Assembly: GCA_006937955.1 (NCBI GenBank) | Contig: SSNP01000145.1 | Span: forward strand, 732,319 to 796,318 | Direction: 5' to 3' | Source of the DNA: Pachypanchax playfairii | Lineage: Eukaryota; Chordata; Actinopteri; Cyprinodontiformes; Aplocheilidae | Length of the DNA stretch: 64,000 nucleotides | Shown: positions 12,133 to 29,608 of the stretch, piece after piece | Layout of the letters: every line of letters begins with the position of its first letter | How positions within the stretch are numbered: position 1 is the first letter of the stretch | Program-made: the position numbers and the translations under genes | Notes under the pieces: model-generated | Told to the model about the DNA's origin: nothing | Database searches by the model: none | The model's input: only the letters and a program-made list of their open reading frames with translations

Positions 12133-13710
12133 TCACATCTTGCCAGGTGCAGGAGGCATCATGCCTGGCATCCCACCAGACACTGCAGTGTTTGGCCCTA
12201 ACAGAATCTAAAACAGAAGAAAAAAGTTAATAATTGAATAAAGTGTTGAGATGTTCAACACTGTGAATAAAATCCCACTTGTCTCTGCTGTTGTATCTGC
12301 TGCTGCTCCAGCTGTAGCCTCTCTGTCTCAAACACTACAGGCAGAACCAGGATCATGAAGGAGGTTGTGCCAACCCAGAGCGCAGAGCGGGAAAAGCTGG
12401 AACAAAACCAACAACACATTATTAAATCTAAATATCTACACTAGATTCTACATGGGCAACATGAAGCTGACTGCAGAAGGAGTGCATTTTAAAACATGTT
12501 AGAGTAAAACTAGATGATTTAAAAGCTACTCTGGTCATATATGCATAAAGAAAACTCACCTGTAAAACTTCTTAAGCAATGAGACAGAGCATTGTGTCGA
12601 AACATCGGCAACTGAGCGCACTGAGTCAGGAAACATCTCTGTTAGTCCCCATAATCTCTCCATCAGGGTTTCATCCAGCTGAAGAAAAAGAAAATAGAGA
12701 GAATTATGATTAGCACAAGCCAAAACAGTAAGTTACAATAGAAACACACCAGGGATCTAAAAGTAAAAAAATAAAAATCAGACCTTTTTGTGTTATAAAA
12801 TACAGAAAATCAATTTTTATCAACAAAATTCACATATTTGTGGCCAGTAGATATAATATTACAGCGTTCCATGACACATTTTAACCAGAACTGCAGAAAT
12901 TCTCCCAACATGGTGATGGTGATCTTCTTCCTGCTCTGGTCACATACAGGGAATGCAGGGTTTTTCACACTAAACAAGGGAACAATGTAACACTGCAAAA
13001 GGTCACATGATCGAGCAATATCAACATCTCAAATCCTCTTTATGAGGACAAACAACCTGCATCATGAGTTTGCTACATGAGGAATGAGAACAAAGAAATT
13101 ACCCTCCTGTAGCCCCGAATTTCAAAACTATTTCATATGTGGATGTAAAACCGAGAGAAGCTTCAGCTTGCACAAACACTTTGTAAATGTGACAGAAGCT
13201 CCAAGTGAAAAAAATATAGATTAAAGTTAACAGTCAGACCTTCATATGTATTTTCTATAGTAAAAAAATCCAACTTGAACTCTGAACTTGTTCTCATTAT
13301 TGTTTATTTTACTGTTTATTGAAACACAACTTTATTTTTTAGTTTTTAACCTGATTAAAAAGATATATAAGAAAGCCAACCTTTATCATATACTATTACC
13401 ATCAAGTTAAAGCAGAACTTTGTACTTTAAAAAGCCAATTTTTTAATGTAAAGCAGATTTGATGGTTTTACTATGCAGAACTTTTGGATCCCTGTTACAC
13501 AGCTCGAGGTAGCTAACCGATTAGCTTCAGTGTGGCCACATCGTGTAGCTAATAGAAACCTTTAAAGAAGAAAGGAGGCTTAATATTAACAAATAAACAA
13601 TATAATGCCTTGGTACTTACATCTTCATCTTCGTCGTCATCTATTTCGTCCTCTGGGGGGCGAGTCGACACCGGGCCCGACGCGGGGGAAAGCTCATCGA
13701 CTGCGGCCAT
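12133..13710 (-). CDS. tomm22: Mitochondrial import receptor subunit TOM22, complete
   Basis: Four exons: 13621-13710, 12560-12678, 12279-12396, 12133-12207; 402 nt, 133 residues (human 142). TOM22 is the central receptor and organiser of the outer-membrane TOM complex and binds presequences through an acidic cytosolic domain. Visible features: an acidic N-terminus (PPEDEIDDDEDED), the conserved LDETLMERLWGLTEMFPDSVR segment, a single membrane helix around ALWVGTTSFMILVLPVVF, a Gln-rich intermembrane-space part, and the C-terminus PNTAVSGGMPGMMPPAPGKM. The start at 13710 gives MAAVDEL, like other vertebrate TOM22 proteins; an in-frame upstream ATG exists but is unlikely. The exon 3 donor (CAA|GTGGGA) is weak but gives the correct protein join. 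Confidence 0.95.
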
Positions 13711-14369
13711 GTCTTGTCCTCTCTGCCCGGTTAGCTTACCTGAACGCAAAATGCTAAGAAAAAGCAAACACCAGCGTAGTCCAGTGTGTTACTAATTATT
13801 TGTATTTCATTAAACTAAAGCTAAAATTAAACTTAACAGGCACGCATCGGTCTACAGATAGTCTGAGGTCACAGGCGGAAAAACGTGAGTCTCGCCAGGG
13901 TCGCGTGACGGAAGCAGTGCAGGGGTTAAATGGAAGGTGGTGTAAAATAACATGCGCCACCTGCCGTTAGGGATGTGTAATAGCAGGTCCGGAGATCTGA
14001 CAGGGGACGCTGAAAGCCAGCAAACATAACATTTTACCAAAACGCGATGAAACTATTTATAACCTCCTTGGTTGTCATTAAAAATATGAATATAATAATT
14101 GTATTGCCATGGGATCCATACGTTCAAGATTAAATTATGTCTGTTTTTTTAAACTATCTCAAATTTCCCTCCATTAATTTTAATCTAATCCAATCGGCCT
14201 CTTCAGAGTAATTAAATGATTGTTCCAGTTTTCTGTGTGTTTGTCAGTTGCTTAAAATCAGAATAACGCATCCCATGTTTGTTTATTAAATGGTCAAATG
14301 AAGGGAGAATTGAGAATAAAATTTAGGTGAAGCTTTTTTTGTTTACCTTTTAAGACACATTAAAGTGAT

Positions 14370-14560
14370 GCAGTTGGCTGCACTGTTGTATGAGTTCAAA
14401 ACCAGCCAGGTCATTTCTGCATGGAGTTTGCATGTTCTCCATGTACATGTGTGGATTTTCTCCAGCTTCCTTCCACAGACTTGCATGAGGTTAATTGGTA
14501 ACTCATTCTATAACAGCGCCACACATGGTGGCAGCTTGTTGGAGTAACTCTGGGATTCTA
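14370..14560 (+). repeat. Diverged copy of a common teleost SINE/LINE-tail repeat
   Basis: The stretch containing GGAGTTTGCATGTTCTCCATG, a TGTGGATTTTCTCCAGCTTCC block and GAGGTTAATTGGTAACTC follows the order of a very abundant fish interspersed repeat ('tgtggagtttgcatgttctcc ... tgggttttctcc ... ggttaattggtgac'). The match is from memory. Boundaries are approximate. Confidence 0.6.
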
Positions 14561-14859
14561 CGAGCAGTTTTTACCTTATTAAGACTTTCTTGCCTTTTCT
14601 TTTGTAAATATTGGATGCTGTAAAGATTGAAGGATGATGTCTAATCATAGCAGTGAGAGACTTGTTTACAAGAAGGAGCAGCTAATGGACATTTCTAGGC
14701 CTCAAACAATAAAACTGAAACCCAAAATCCTTGATTAGGTAAAAAAGATGTGGCTGCAGTGCAGGAGCAAAGTGAAGAAAGAGAAAGAGGAAGTTTTAAC
14801 CTTCTTCCATCAGTCATGCTGACAAATGTAAACATCTGCAGTCACCTGTTGGGAGAGGA

Positions 14860-15290
14860 GCATCAGAGCAGGTGACGTAAAGTGGCTGAACAAACTGATA
14901 AAGAAGGCTGGTTCTGTTCTGGGGACTGATCTGGAGCCTCTTAAGTTGATTGTCCACAGTTGGATAAAGAACATCCCCTCATCATCATCTTCAACTCAAC
15001 ATCAAAGTGTCTTCAGTCAGAAGCTTCTTCAGATCCAACAGAGACTATAGGAGATCCTTCCTGTCCACAGCTAGAACCCTCTCATGACTCTCTGAAGAAA
15101 CACTGACCACTGGACCACTGATCTCATTTACCTTCAGAGTTTCATGATGTTTGAATTGAATTTGAACTCTAAACTGTCTCTAGTCGTGGGTGTCTTTTGT
15201 CCTGTGATGGACCTGCATCTTGTCCAGGTGTAACACAGGCTCCCCATGACCCTGACCACAAACAAGCAGGAACAGAAAAACCTTAAAATC
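14860..15290 (+). mobile_element. 3' end of a teleost non-LTR retrotransposon (LINE)
   Basis: Conceptual translation gives a decayed polymerase C-terminus: RLNK-type start (LNKLIKKAGSVLGTDLEPLK), a variable Ser-rich part, then (Y)RRSFLP-like (tataggagatccttcctg) and a DSLKK-like end. It is followed by a tail resembling 'cctgtgatggacctgcatcttgtccagg'. Several stops interrupt it. The segment at 15055-15115 recurs in opposite orientation at 59628-59700. Confidence 0.6.
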
Positions 15291-15600
15291 ACTGGCTATA
15301 AGTTTAATTTTATATTAAATGAATTTGTATGTGATTAAAAAATACCTTCAAAAGCCTGAAACACCATTTACAGGTGACAAATGTATAAACTTCCTTCATT
15401 TGTGTTTGTTTTCTGCATTTAAACGAGTGTTTCTCATCATGTGGTTCTCAGTAAGAAGGAGCTTTAAAGCCTTTCCTCGTGTTTTTGTCTCTAATTTAAT
15501 CCAGATCTGTTGTTCCCGCTGCTGGGAACACAGGGGGCGGTTATGGAAAAGTTCTGGGACGCAGGGATTCCTTGTTTACATCCTCCCAGAGTACGCCGGG

Positions 15601-15756
15601 GGGGAGGAGTGGGGCGGGTAATGGCCCCGCCCCCATTCTTTAGACCTGACGTCATTGTGTTTTTTATGAATGAAAGAATCCAACCTCAGAGAGCGACAGT
15701 AATTCCGGGAAAAGGCGGACTGACATTTTGTCGCCACGGTTGCGTCGAAACAACAG
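15601..15756 (+). promoter_or_regulatory. maff: maff promoter and probable noncoding first exon
   Basis: This GC-rich stretch has a GC box (GGGGCGGG, about 15611-15618), a palindromic CRE (TGACGTCA, 15647-15654) and a STAT-type palindrome (TTCCGGGAA, 15703-15711). A strong donor follows CAACAG at 15756 (CAACAG|GTAAAT), so a 5' UTR exon probably ends there and splices to 18379. CpG density falls off on both sides. Start site is inferred, not seen. Confidence 0.5.
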
Positions 15757-18435
15757 GTAAATTCTCAATATTTTTTGTAATTTATATGATATATTGACAC
15801 TTGACGATGTTACTCAGCGGTAATGGCCGATCATTGGAGGAATGGCATCCGCTGGGCGACTCGCCAGCCAAGGACAAGAGAGCAGGCAGCTGTTCGCTTT
15901 AATCCCCTTTAGCTCGTTTAACCGTTGATGCTAGATGCTAACGGCTAACATTACTAACATATTTAAGTTAATAAGTTCGCTTTACTTCATGTGGCTCTGC
16001 CGTATGACACCCACAAGCCCTTTTTACTCATTTGAATCGTGTTGAAATGTTTTCGGTTTTGAAATATAAGTGTTGTGTTTACTACAGCAGCAACTAGCCA
16101 GCTCCTCCTCCGTGTAAAATAAAAGGTGTGGATTGTACATGTGAATATAGTGCGTGGAAAACATTTCTGGGGTTCGTTTGTGACCTGGTGGTTAATTAAA
16201 ACATTAATTAGCGGAGAGATAAAAGAGTAAACAGTCGCGTGTGGGTTTGGCCGTGCTGCGTTCACTTGTTGCTTTCTACTTTCATAATGTGACTTAACAG
16301 TGTCTTACTCCAAAGAAGCGTGGTGGTTTTAGGAAAACTAGTTTAATCGGGTGTATTTAGGTAAGGAAGTCATCGCTGCAGCTTGTTCTCGTGGGTTTGT
16401 AGTCGCTGTCATTCTTGGCGGAGCTGAGCAGTTTCTTGCTGAATCACCGTGACTTTACGAAACATCGGTTCACAGCCGACGGTCGCTTTTTACTGCAGCT
16501 CCGGACTTTATTCGCTCATGTCTGGGACTTTGTCACTGAAGGGCCTGTGAAGAGATGTTTTAACTTGAGTTGTAGGGAGGGACCATCGTGGGGCCCAAGG
16601 AGTTTTGAGGTTTCCTGACCAGGAGCTTGTCTTTGAAGTAACCGTTTTAACATCAAGAGACGTATGTATGGTCAAGAAGAGGTCACGTGACCGGACGTCT
16701 CTGGCGAATTCAGAATGAGTTGCTTTTTAATTTTTAAAATATAGATATACAGAAGTGTTACACAAAACATTAAAAGAACCAATGAAATGTGAAAATAAAA
16801 TAAACAAATGAAACAAATTTCATTAAGAAAGATGTAACTTTAGCTCAGATAGGTTGCAAAATGACCGCAGGGACAAACAGATGACTAACAGAGACCTGAA
16901 ACATTTCCAGTGTCTTCATATTTCATTCATTCGTGCTATTTTATGTCTTTATTGTTCAGTTGGAGGATCAGACTATGTGCCCAGAGGCCCTGTGTCTCAT
17001 CATCCATCTGTGGGCCTAAATACAATAGAGCTGCTATTACGATGCAGTTTTATGCAAGCAGGATTTTGATTGTGCAACTAAGTGAAAATGCCACTTGAAA
17101 GCTTCCCAAACCCACCGGTTATGTATCTTTTTGATGTAAAGCTTTTAAACCAGACGAGTTCAAAGCTCAATAAGATGAAAGTGGGTTAAAAAGGTCACGA
17201 TAAGCCCCTGTAAACACTTGTGACTGGTTTAGGTCAAACTCTCAGCCAATAAAAAATGCTGGTGGAAAAAGTTAATTCATAGCATAAGCTGTGAAAAGGT
17301 CAACACTGGCCTGTATGTTCAAATCTCTTACAAAAACAACAGCGTCATTAAGAACCTACTGGTTCTGTTTTCTGTTAAAAGTGCGACTCAGTGGAGGGAC
17401 GTTCACTTTCTGAGGAGAAAGTCCGGTGTTACAAAAAATCAGAAAGCTAACACGCAACAAGGGAAAGCCCCCTGTGTGTTTTTATGACATGAAAGTGGAA
17501 TTTGTTGACTTTAATTCAATGTTTTTCTCAGCTGCGTGTGCATGTGGCATTTTTCATGACTCTGCTGGCCGTTTTCCTTTAGGATAGAATCAATAAAGCC
17601 CTAACTGTCTCACTGCTGAATCACCTTTCTTAACACAACAGTCTGACAGCTCAAAAAACCCAGACCGAGGCATGACTGAGGGAAAAACAGTTTTAGAAGT
17701 GAGCCCACTCAGAGGTTAGACTTTGATCCCACTCGGCAGTATTTGTGTGCTGACCTTAAGAGGCATGTGGGAAGTCCTGATGCTATCGGTCTTTGAAATG
17801 CTGAGTAAGAAGAATATGGGAAACAATCACAAGTGCACTTGCGTTGGGCAATCCTGCTGCTGTCATTATAATTAATCACAAGATGCAGCTTTACAGATAA
17901 AATCATTTGTTTTATACAAAAAGCCTGTTGTGAATCCAAGTTTTAAAGTGTCAGAAGTTGTCAGCTAAACTGAATATTCCACAAAAGCAGCAGGGCGTGT
18001 TAGGACCTTGTAAAGTGAAAGCGTTGACATGTTGGTGTTATGAAAGGAGGAAGTGTTGTGGGGATTGGTTAGGACACCTGCTTTGAGCAACTGAAGACCA
18101 GACACACAACAACTTCCCCTTAACTATTCCTGCAAACAGAAAAAAAAACAGAATAAAAAGTCACATCATTTTCTAAACCTCCTCTTCCTCTCGTATCAAA
18201 CCACACAGTTTAAGGAGAGGGGGCGTTCGGAGAAGCGTTTCTTCTTTTCTACAGTCTGCATGACTGGTTGTCTTGTGAGCGGATGGTAAATGTCAGGCCA
18301 GATATGAACCAAAAAGGCACAATGACTTGAGTCACATGTAAAAACACAACTTTTTTTCTGGTTTTTGTTCTTCCACAGTGTCTATTTTGGTTTCCACTGG
18401 TGCTTTTGGGGGAAAAAACAGAAGATAATTGGATC

Positions 18436-19036
18436 ATGACGACAGAGAGAAACAGTAAAGCCCTGAAGGTAAAACTCAGCCAGAACAAAAGAAATATGAA
18501 TGTTTTTAGCTTTGGACTTAAATAAAAGCTGTTTTTGTAGATACTGGGTTATTTTCTGAAGGTCGTTTCTTTCTGTTTCCGCGTCTCTTCAGGTGAAGCA
18601 GGAATGTGGTGAGAATGTGCCGTTCCTGTCGGACAGCGAGCTCATGTCCCTGTCAGTGCGGGAGCTGAATCTCCACCTGCGCGGTCTGTCCCGGGAGGAG
18701 ATCCAGAAACTCAAGCAGCGCCGTCGCACCTTAAAGAATCGGGGCTACGCGGCGAGCTGTCGGGTCAAGCGTGTTTCCCAGCGGGAGGCCCTGGAGCAGC
18801 AGAAAATGGAGCTCCAGAGGGAGGTGGAGCGGCTCGGGGCCGAGAACGCTGGCATGAGGAAAGAGCTGGAGGGTCTGGGCGCACGCTTGGCCGCCCTCCA
18901 GAGGTTCGCCAGGGGGCTGGAAGCTGGAGGAGGCGGCCTACTGGCCACAGCTCCCCGCTTGAACACCGCCTCGGTCATCACCATCGTGAAGAGTCCACCA
19001 CAACCTCAGCAACAGAGAGAACAGGAGCCGTCCTAG
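18436..19036 (+). CDS. maff: Small Maf bZIP transcription factor, MAFF-type
   Basis: Two coding exons: 18436-18468 ([11 protein letters not shown]) and 18593-19036; 158 residues. The upstream 57 nt of the first exon (18379-18435) are 5' UTR after a clear acceptor. Small Mafs bind Maf recognition elements as homodimers or as partners of CNC factors such as NRF2. Visible features: the extended homology region ([20 protein letters not shown]), the basic region ([19 protein letters not shown]), a leucine zipper of heptads through about residue 115, and the family C-terminal motif SVITIVKS. There is no transactivation domain, as expected. MAFF rather than MAFG or MAFK is chosen because tmem184b and csnk1e lie next to it, as at human MAFF; the protein alone is less decisive. 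Confidence 0.9.
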
Positions 19037-21020
19037 AAGGATCTTAATCAGACTGGGGGTGGGGGCGGGGTTTGAGGGGGTAGACAGCCTGCAATGAAAA
19101 CACACACATGCACACGCGCACACTGAAATGAATATGCTACACACAACATAAAGGCAAGAATCAGGAAGGTTAAATAAGTAGGAAAATACTAAACTTTTCT
19201 GCATCTGCATTGTGCCTTTTCCACACTCTGATGTGCAGATGTATTTCACTTCAATGCCACAAGGTGTATAGTTGTTGCCTAGCAACAACAACAGCTGGGT
19301 TTTTCTACATCAGGACTGGGAGCAGGTAGAGGACATTCAGGACAGGTGGACGTGTCTTCTGACTCATGCAGTTATTTATCACTGCAGGTAACGTTGACTG
19401 AAAAAGAGATTTTGACGCCCTCAAAGTTTCGAATAATAATCAGAGATGCTTCACGCTAAACCTGGCGTCAAGCGTGCACACCTTCACAAAACCCTGATTT
19501 ACTGATCCACTCGAGGTGCAGATGTCAGCTGACTGGACTCGGACTGAAACCAGAACACCCTGGAGTCACAGACCTGGCAGTGATGCTGGTTCTCGCAGAC
19601 TCTGTCACCGAAAGGATCCAGAGGGACTTTCTGCTTCCATTTGAGTCACATGACCCACAGCTGCCTGCCTGTGTGGTCACTGTAGTTTGAAGTTATTTGC
19701 CGTGTCACACTCTTAACCAAGATCCTCCTGTTTAGTCTTGAATGCAGTTTCTCAGATTTGGCACCTGTTTGGAATCAGCTGAGGTAACTTACACGTGTTT
19801 TTCCATCATTTTAAGGCCAAAAACACAATTTTTATTTTAAGGATTCAGGAAGCAGAAAGTGCAGAATGAATTCTTCTCGGTTCACTCCTCCCTGCCCTGT
19901 CGCTCCACCTCCATGTGATCCCAAATCTTCCATCAGCGCAGTGCCTTCAGCTCCAGAAGGAAGAAGACCAGATCAGTCACTCGGGCTGTGAGCTCACATC
20001 ACTCATTTCAGAAACCCTGCTGTGTGGAAACCTTGATAGAGTCTGTGGTGGCTTCTTTACTTATACAGTCCGTCTCACAGGCACCGAGCCGCGTTCTGTT
20101 CTGCTCACCTCAATGCAAAAATCCTCTCAATACATTCCTGTTTTGTGTTATTTGTAAAGTTGCAGAGAGACGCAAATGTTGAGTAACATTTATAAGAGAT
20201 ATCTATATATTCTATATTTTATTTGTATTTAAAGGTAGATATTATGAAAAGACAAGCTAATGAGTGCTGTGACGTTCGACGTGTTTTCAGAATTATGACT
20301 AGTCTGAGGATTCTTGTGTCTAATTATTGTGTTGTTGCAACAAAGATTACAAAATGTTAATTATTAGCTGCGTAGAGATACTCGAAGCCAATGGCTGTAT
20401 TGATGTGTGATTATTTTGTGTTATTTTTGTCACAGTCGTACCAGCTTGTCGTAACAGATTCTTGGGAGGGACACTTATTTTTTTACGATGATTTGTACAA
20501 TGTTGTTTTTTAAAAAAGGATTGTCAGGACCGGATAATCGACAGGAAGTTACAGGAAAAGTGAGAGGAAGAGGAAGAAGGGAGGAGAGGAAGAGGATTGG
20601 TGGATGATGGGGGAAAAAGAAAGTAGTCAGTGCAGATTGGAAAAGAAAGTGCTGGGAGGTGACGCTTTGTTAAACTTGAAGACCTTGTAGAGACGTCGTC
20701 ATGGAGACACGTTTAGGCCACAGAATAGTGCTAGCAATATCATATTTAAGAATGAGCTGGGACTGTAACAATAAATGTGTTCATGAACATGCAAAGCATT
20801 TATTTAGCTATATCTGAATACAGTTGTGGCGAAGCAATTATTCTGAATATTTTACCGTCTCACGTCTGTCAAACTGTGCTGGATGTTTTGTAATACCTGC
20901 AAAACAAATATGGTCTTTGTATTTATTATTACCTGTATTTTTTCTATTGTTAAAATTTAAGTACATTGTCTATTTTATATATTAATTATAATAAATGTTG
21001 TACATATTGTACATAAAATA
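19037..21020 (+). other. maff: maff 3' UTR, about 2 kb
   Basis: After the TAG at 19034-19036 the sequence stays exon-free to an AATAAA at 20990-20995 followed by a T/G-rich stretch. Several ATTTA motifs (for example near 19374 and 20800) suggest an unstable transcript, in keeping with an inducible small Maf. A TGACTCA AP-1 site lies at 19360-19366. UTR end is inferred from the poly(A) signal. Confidence 0.55.
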
Positions 21021-23571
21021 GTGCACGTGTGTTAGCTGGATCATCACAACACAAATACTAACTAAATAACTTTATTTCTCTTCATTCGTTGGAACATTGT
21101 GAGCAACTGGGGCGTCTGACTCTGCTGTTCAAACTTTACAGCAAACGATACTTTTAACACATTTTTTATGTAAATTCAGCAGCACTTAAAACAGCATATT
21201 TTTTGCAGAAACTACACACAGTGAAATAAGATCGCAGCAGGGATATAACGGGTTCGTCATAGGAACATGGCATTTAAACTCCATAAAACATAGAGCAACA
21301 ACAGAATGACCATCGCTACAAATAATCTGGCTTGTAAAATATCTAAAAACAGGTGCCTATTTATGACAATTATGCCATGTGTTATAATAATAATAATAAA
21401 AAAGGCAGAGAAATGCACCTGAATTCATGATAGAACACCAAAACATGAATAAGATGAAAACAGCTGCTTTAATGCTGAGCTTTTAAATCTCTCTGTCGCC
21501 CCCTGGTGGTCAAACTGGGCCAAAACCAAAAGCACCAACAAGTAAACACGTTGGCATTTTTAACTATGACGCATTCTGATGACTCGGCAAATCTAATTAA
21601 AAGGTCAGAAAAAGAAAAATAATAACTTTGCTATTTTGGAATTAAACCAAAACTAATAAAAATAGATACGTGAGTGGAAAAGAAAACAAATCTCACTGAA
21701 AAACTCTATTTAACACATCTCCATTAATAAAAGTATTTCGGGATAAGTACTGAGCAACAGGTTATTATATGTTTGCTGAATTCTGACCTGAAGAAAATCA
21801 TAATTTCAGTGCACATGCCGTTAAATAACTAAGAGTTAAAGGTGGTATATGGAACTTGGAACAGAATAACAGCACAAAGCCTTCAGTCATCTGGGTGTCA
21901 GGCTCGTTAACCCCCCGCGCGCTCTGATGTTGAGGTTAACCAATATTCCACACCAAACCCACTCTGATCCCCGATCCGAGCAGCACAACAAAATATCATG
22001 AGTTCAGTTCACTAATCATGCTCTCCAGCCCCGCTGATCACACACTGACTCTGATAAAAGCAGCTCCTACCTGTTTGAAGCTCAATAATCGATTCAGTCT
22101 GTGGTAGAGTTCATAGTTGCACCGCAGCTCCAAAACTTCCTGCAGCCCCTCTTAAGATACTCTGTCCTCATCCTGCACGCCTCACTTATCCAATAAAATA
22201 AAAAAAAGCAATAAAATCCTCCGTAGTGTGTCTTCCAGTCGAAAAAGTGGCCCCAAGCGCTCCCCCACTTCAGCAACATGTAGCTCTGTGTTAGCTTAGC
22301 AGCTAATGAAAAACATTTCCACACAGGACTTGCTCGTTACAGGGGAAACCCTCTATGGCAAGCAAATCAGGTATATAATCACCACATGTCCCCGGTGCTT
22401 CCAGCTGCTTGACCTGCAGACTCCACAGTACCAGCCTCACTGTGCTGGATTATTTAAGGTATTAGGCAACCCAAAATGGTGCCCGCTGCTCTGCCAGCTA
22501 ATGGCTGGTAGATGTAAACAAAATGCCAACGTCCTGTCAAAATTAATATTTTATAATATTTTACTTCAAATATAATTTTTAAAGGAAATGCTGTATTTTC
22601 ATTCTACAACCCTCTAAACACCCCGTGGAGGTGTTATTTTGTTATAAATATTGCTTTTTATAAAAATATTCCATATACCACCTCTAAGGTCAAAGTGAAA
22701 TCAGTGCTTCCTAAGAGCTCTTATTTTGGTAACAAATAGGTGAACTATTAATTGATTTGACAACCTGTTACAGAGTTGAGCTTTAATATATATTCTCTGA
22801 TGTTTTGCGCCCTCAGTCTGTCGAAGTTTAACTCAGGATTTAAACCAAGCCATAATCCTGAACACGTCTGCTGCAGCCAGACTTTACTCTGAATTCCAAC
22901 TGGAGCAGATGAAATGTAAAATCTATATCCTGCCCTGCCGTATCAATAACAGCAATGATCCATCCATGTGACTTGAACTCTTATTCTGACGAATGTCCCA
23001 GTTCACAGGCAGCTTATTTTCCATCCTGTTTCATGACTTTACTGTTACAACACTGAAAATAGCTTTAAGCACGTTTATCTACTTTACAGATGAGCCAGCT
23101 GACTTTTTCAAACATCTACCAAAATATCGTTCTTAACGTTACCAAAATAAAAGAACCAACCTTTTACAAATCTATGATAACAATTTTCAGTTCCATTCAT
23201 GGAAAAATATTTAAAACTCAAACCTTAAAGTTGATCTTGTGCCTCTTTTTCATCTATAAATAAACTTTTGGAACAAGTGAAAACAGGATGACTATAAAAA
23301 AAAAACCTCATCACTTCCACTGAAGAAAGATGACTCATTTAAAATAGAAAAATAAGCTTCTATTCAAGCCAGAAAACTTTTGTCTAAGACATCAAATATG
23401 ATTTATATTGTTGGAGTTGTGACTCACTGACTATCCAAGTTTACACAATCAAATCCCACCAAAATAAGACATCTGGGTAACGTGAGTGCAGCAGATCATT
23501 AAATGTACGATCAGTCGCACGCTGAAGACGACCAGCTGTTAAAATCATCAGTCTCAATCAGATTTTCTGCT
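21021..23571. other. Intergenic, maff 3' end to tmem184b 3' end
   Basis: Convergent 3' ends. Apart from the inverted-repeat element at 21840-22683 the DNA is AT-rich with no supported exon. The right part should contain the tmem184b 3' UTR. Confidence 0.45.
21840..22683. mobile_element. 844-bp DNA element with 15-bp perfect terminal inverted repeats
   Basis: The left end AGGTGGTATATGGAA (21840-21854) is matched exactly by its reverse complement TTCCATATACCACCT (22669-22683). Flanks are TTAA (21836-21839) and CTAA (22684-22687), so a TTAA target duplication with one change is likely. The centre is more GC-rich and has only short ORFs, so it looks non-autonomous. The AGG start and the TTAA flank resemble the two elements in gspt1 and dmc1. 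Confidence 0.65.
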
Positions 23572-28582
<5,011 letters not shown>

Positions 28583-29494
28583 CTGTAGGTGACACAAATA
28601 TCCACAGCTGTGACAAAAATAAAAAATCCAAACAATATCAACAGTCTGAAATGGATTATCCATCACTCTGTCTGCTGAATGATCAAAGGAGACTAATCCA
28701 GATTAAACAAACAGTGTTGTTTGAAGGTCTGAGATCGATTTCTGTAAGAATTCCATTCAGCCACCGTCACCAGATTCAACACGCATGTGGATTAATATTT
28801 CACTCAGCTGCAGCTGTTTTCTCATTGTATGACCACTCAGAGAAAAGGACATGATGATAAAATCCTGGTCAGATGACTTCCCTCCTGTTTGACATGATGA
28901 ATAAGACGAAAACAACAACAACGATATCATATTTACACAGAACTGAACAAAAGATGTGATTTTATGACTTCAAAATAGATTTAAGATGGAAATCCGTTAC
29001 TGTTAATCTGTTAGAGACATGTATGTATTAGTTTACTGTGCGTGTGCGCGTGTGAAAACATCAGCAGCTGAGCGCACAAAACCGTGTCAATGAAATGATG
29101 CTGATGTGAAAAGAACATCTGTGTGTTTCATTTGGATGGACAAAAGGGTCAATCACTCGCGCGCGCGCACACACACACACTATATATTAGAGAAACAGGA
29201 GGTTTAGAATAATAAAGCAACAGATGGAAAGGGGCGCTGCTGGACAGCTGACTGTTCTCAACATGGTGGGTAATAAATAATATTAGTGACAATTTAACTG
29301 AATTAGAGTTTTTAAAATCTTCATATAACTTGTTTTAACTAAGATTTGTAACATAAATAATGAAAATGACCCCGTTAGCATGTCAGAAAAACAGAAATGA
29401 AGCTCAATTCAAACAAGAACAATAACTGTTGCGTTAAAAATGTTAAATACAAAATAAAAGTAGGTTTAATTTTTCTGTAGGAGACTAAACTCAC

Positions 29495-29608
29495 CTGGTA
29501 AATTGAGCTCCTGGTGTAAAATACGTCTTTAAACAAATTCTTCGTATGAAATAACACAGAAACGGCCTTAATTCTTCCTTTAGAGGCGCACCGTTGCTCC
29601 CAGGACAT
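29495..29608 (-). other. tmem184b: tmem184b upstream exon (5' UTR or N-terminal extension)
   Basis: A consensus donor (TACCAG|GTGAGT) ends an exon at 29495. From ATG 29608 the exon is open in frame for 38 codons and joins in phase 0 to the exon whose first codon is the 28582 ATG. It could be a 5' UTR or encode a longer N-terminus. The surrounding CpG-rich DNA (29480-29950, with CCAAT at 29882) looks like the promoter. Confidence 0.45.

Larger units (their letters stand above)
13711..15600. other. Intergenic between tomm22 and maff (divergent genes), repeat-bearing
   Basis: The left end is the tomm22 promoter region, where CpGs are enriched (13640-14010). The rest is AT-rich and contains two recognisable interspersed repeats, listed separately (14370-14560 and about 14860-15290). 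No exon is supported. Confidence 0.5.

Noticed and set aside
13711..13767. Upstream in-frame ATG extending tomm22 by 19 codons
   Set aside because: The extension (MLFLSILRSGKLTG...) is unlike TOM22 N-termini; the MAAVDEL start fits the family.
19915..20182. Two ORFs of 64-80 codons downstream of maff
   Set aside because: They lie in the maff 3' UTR and resemble no protein family.
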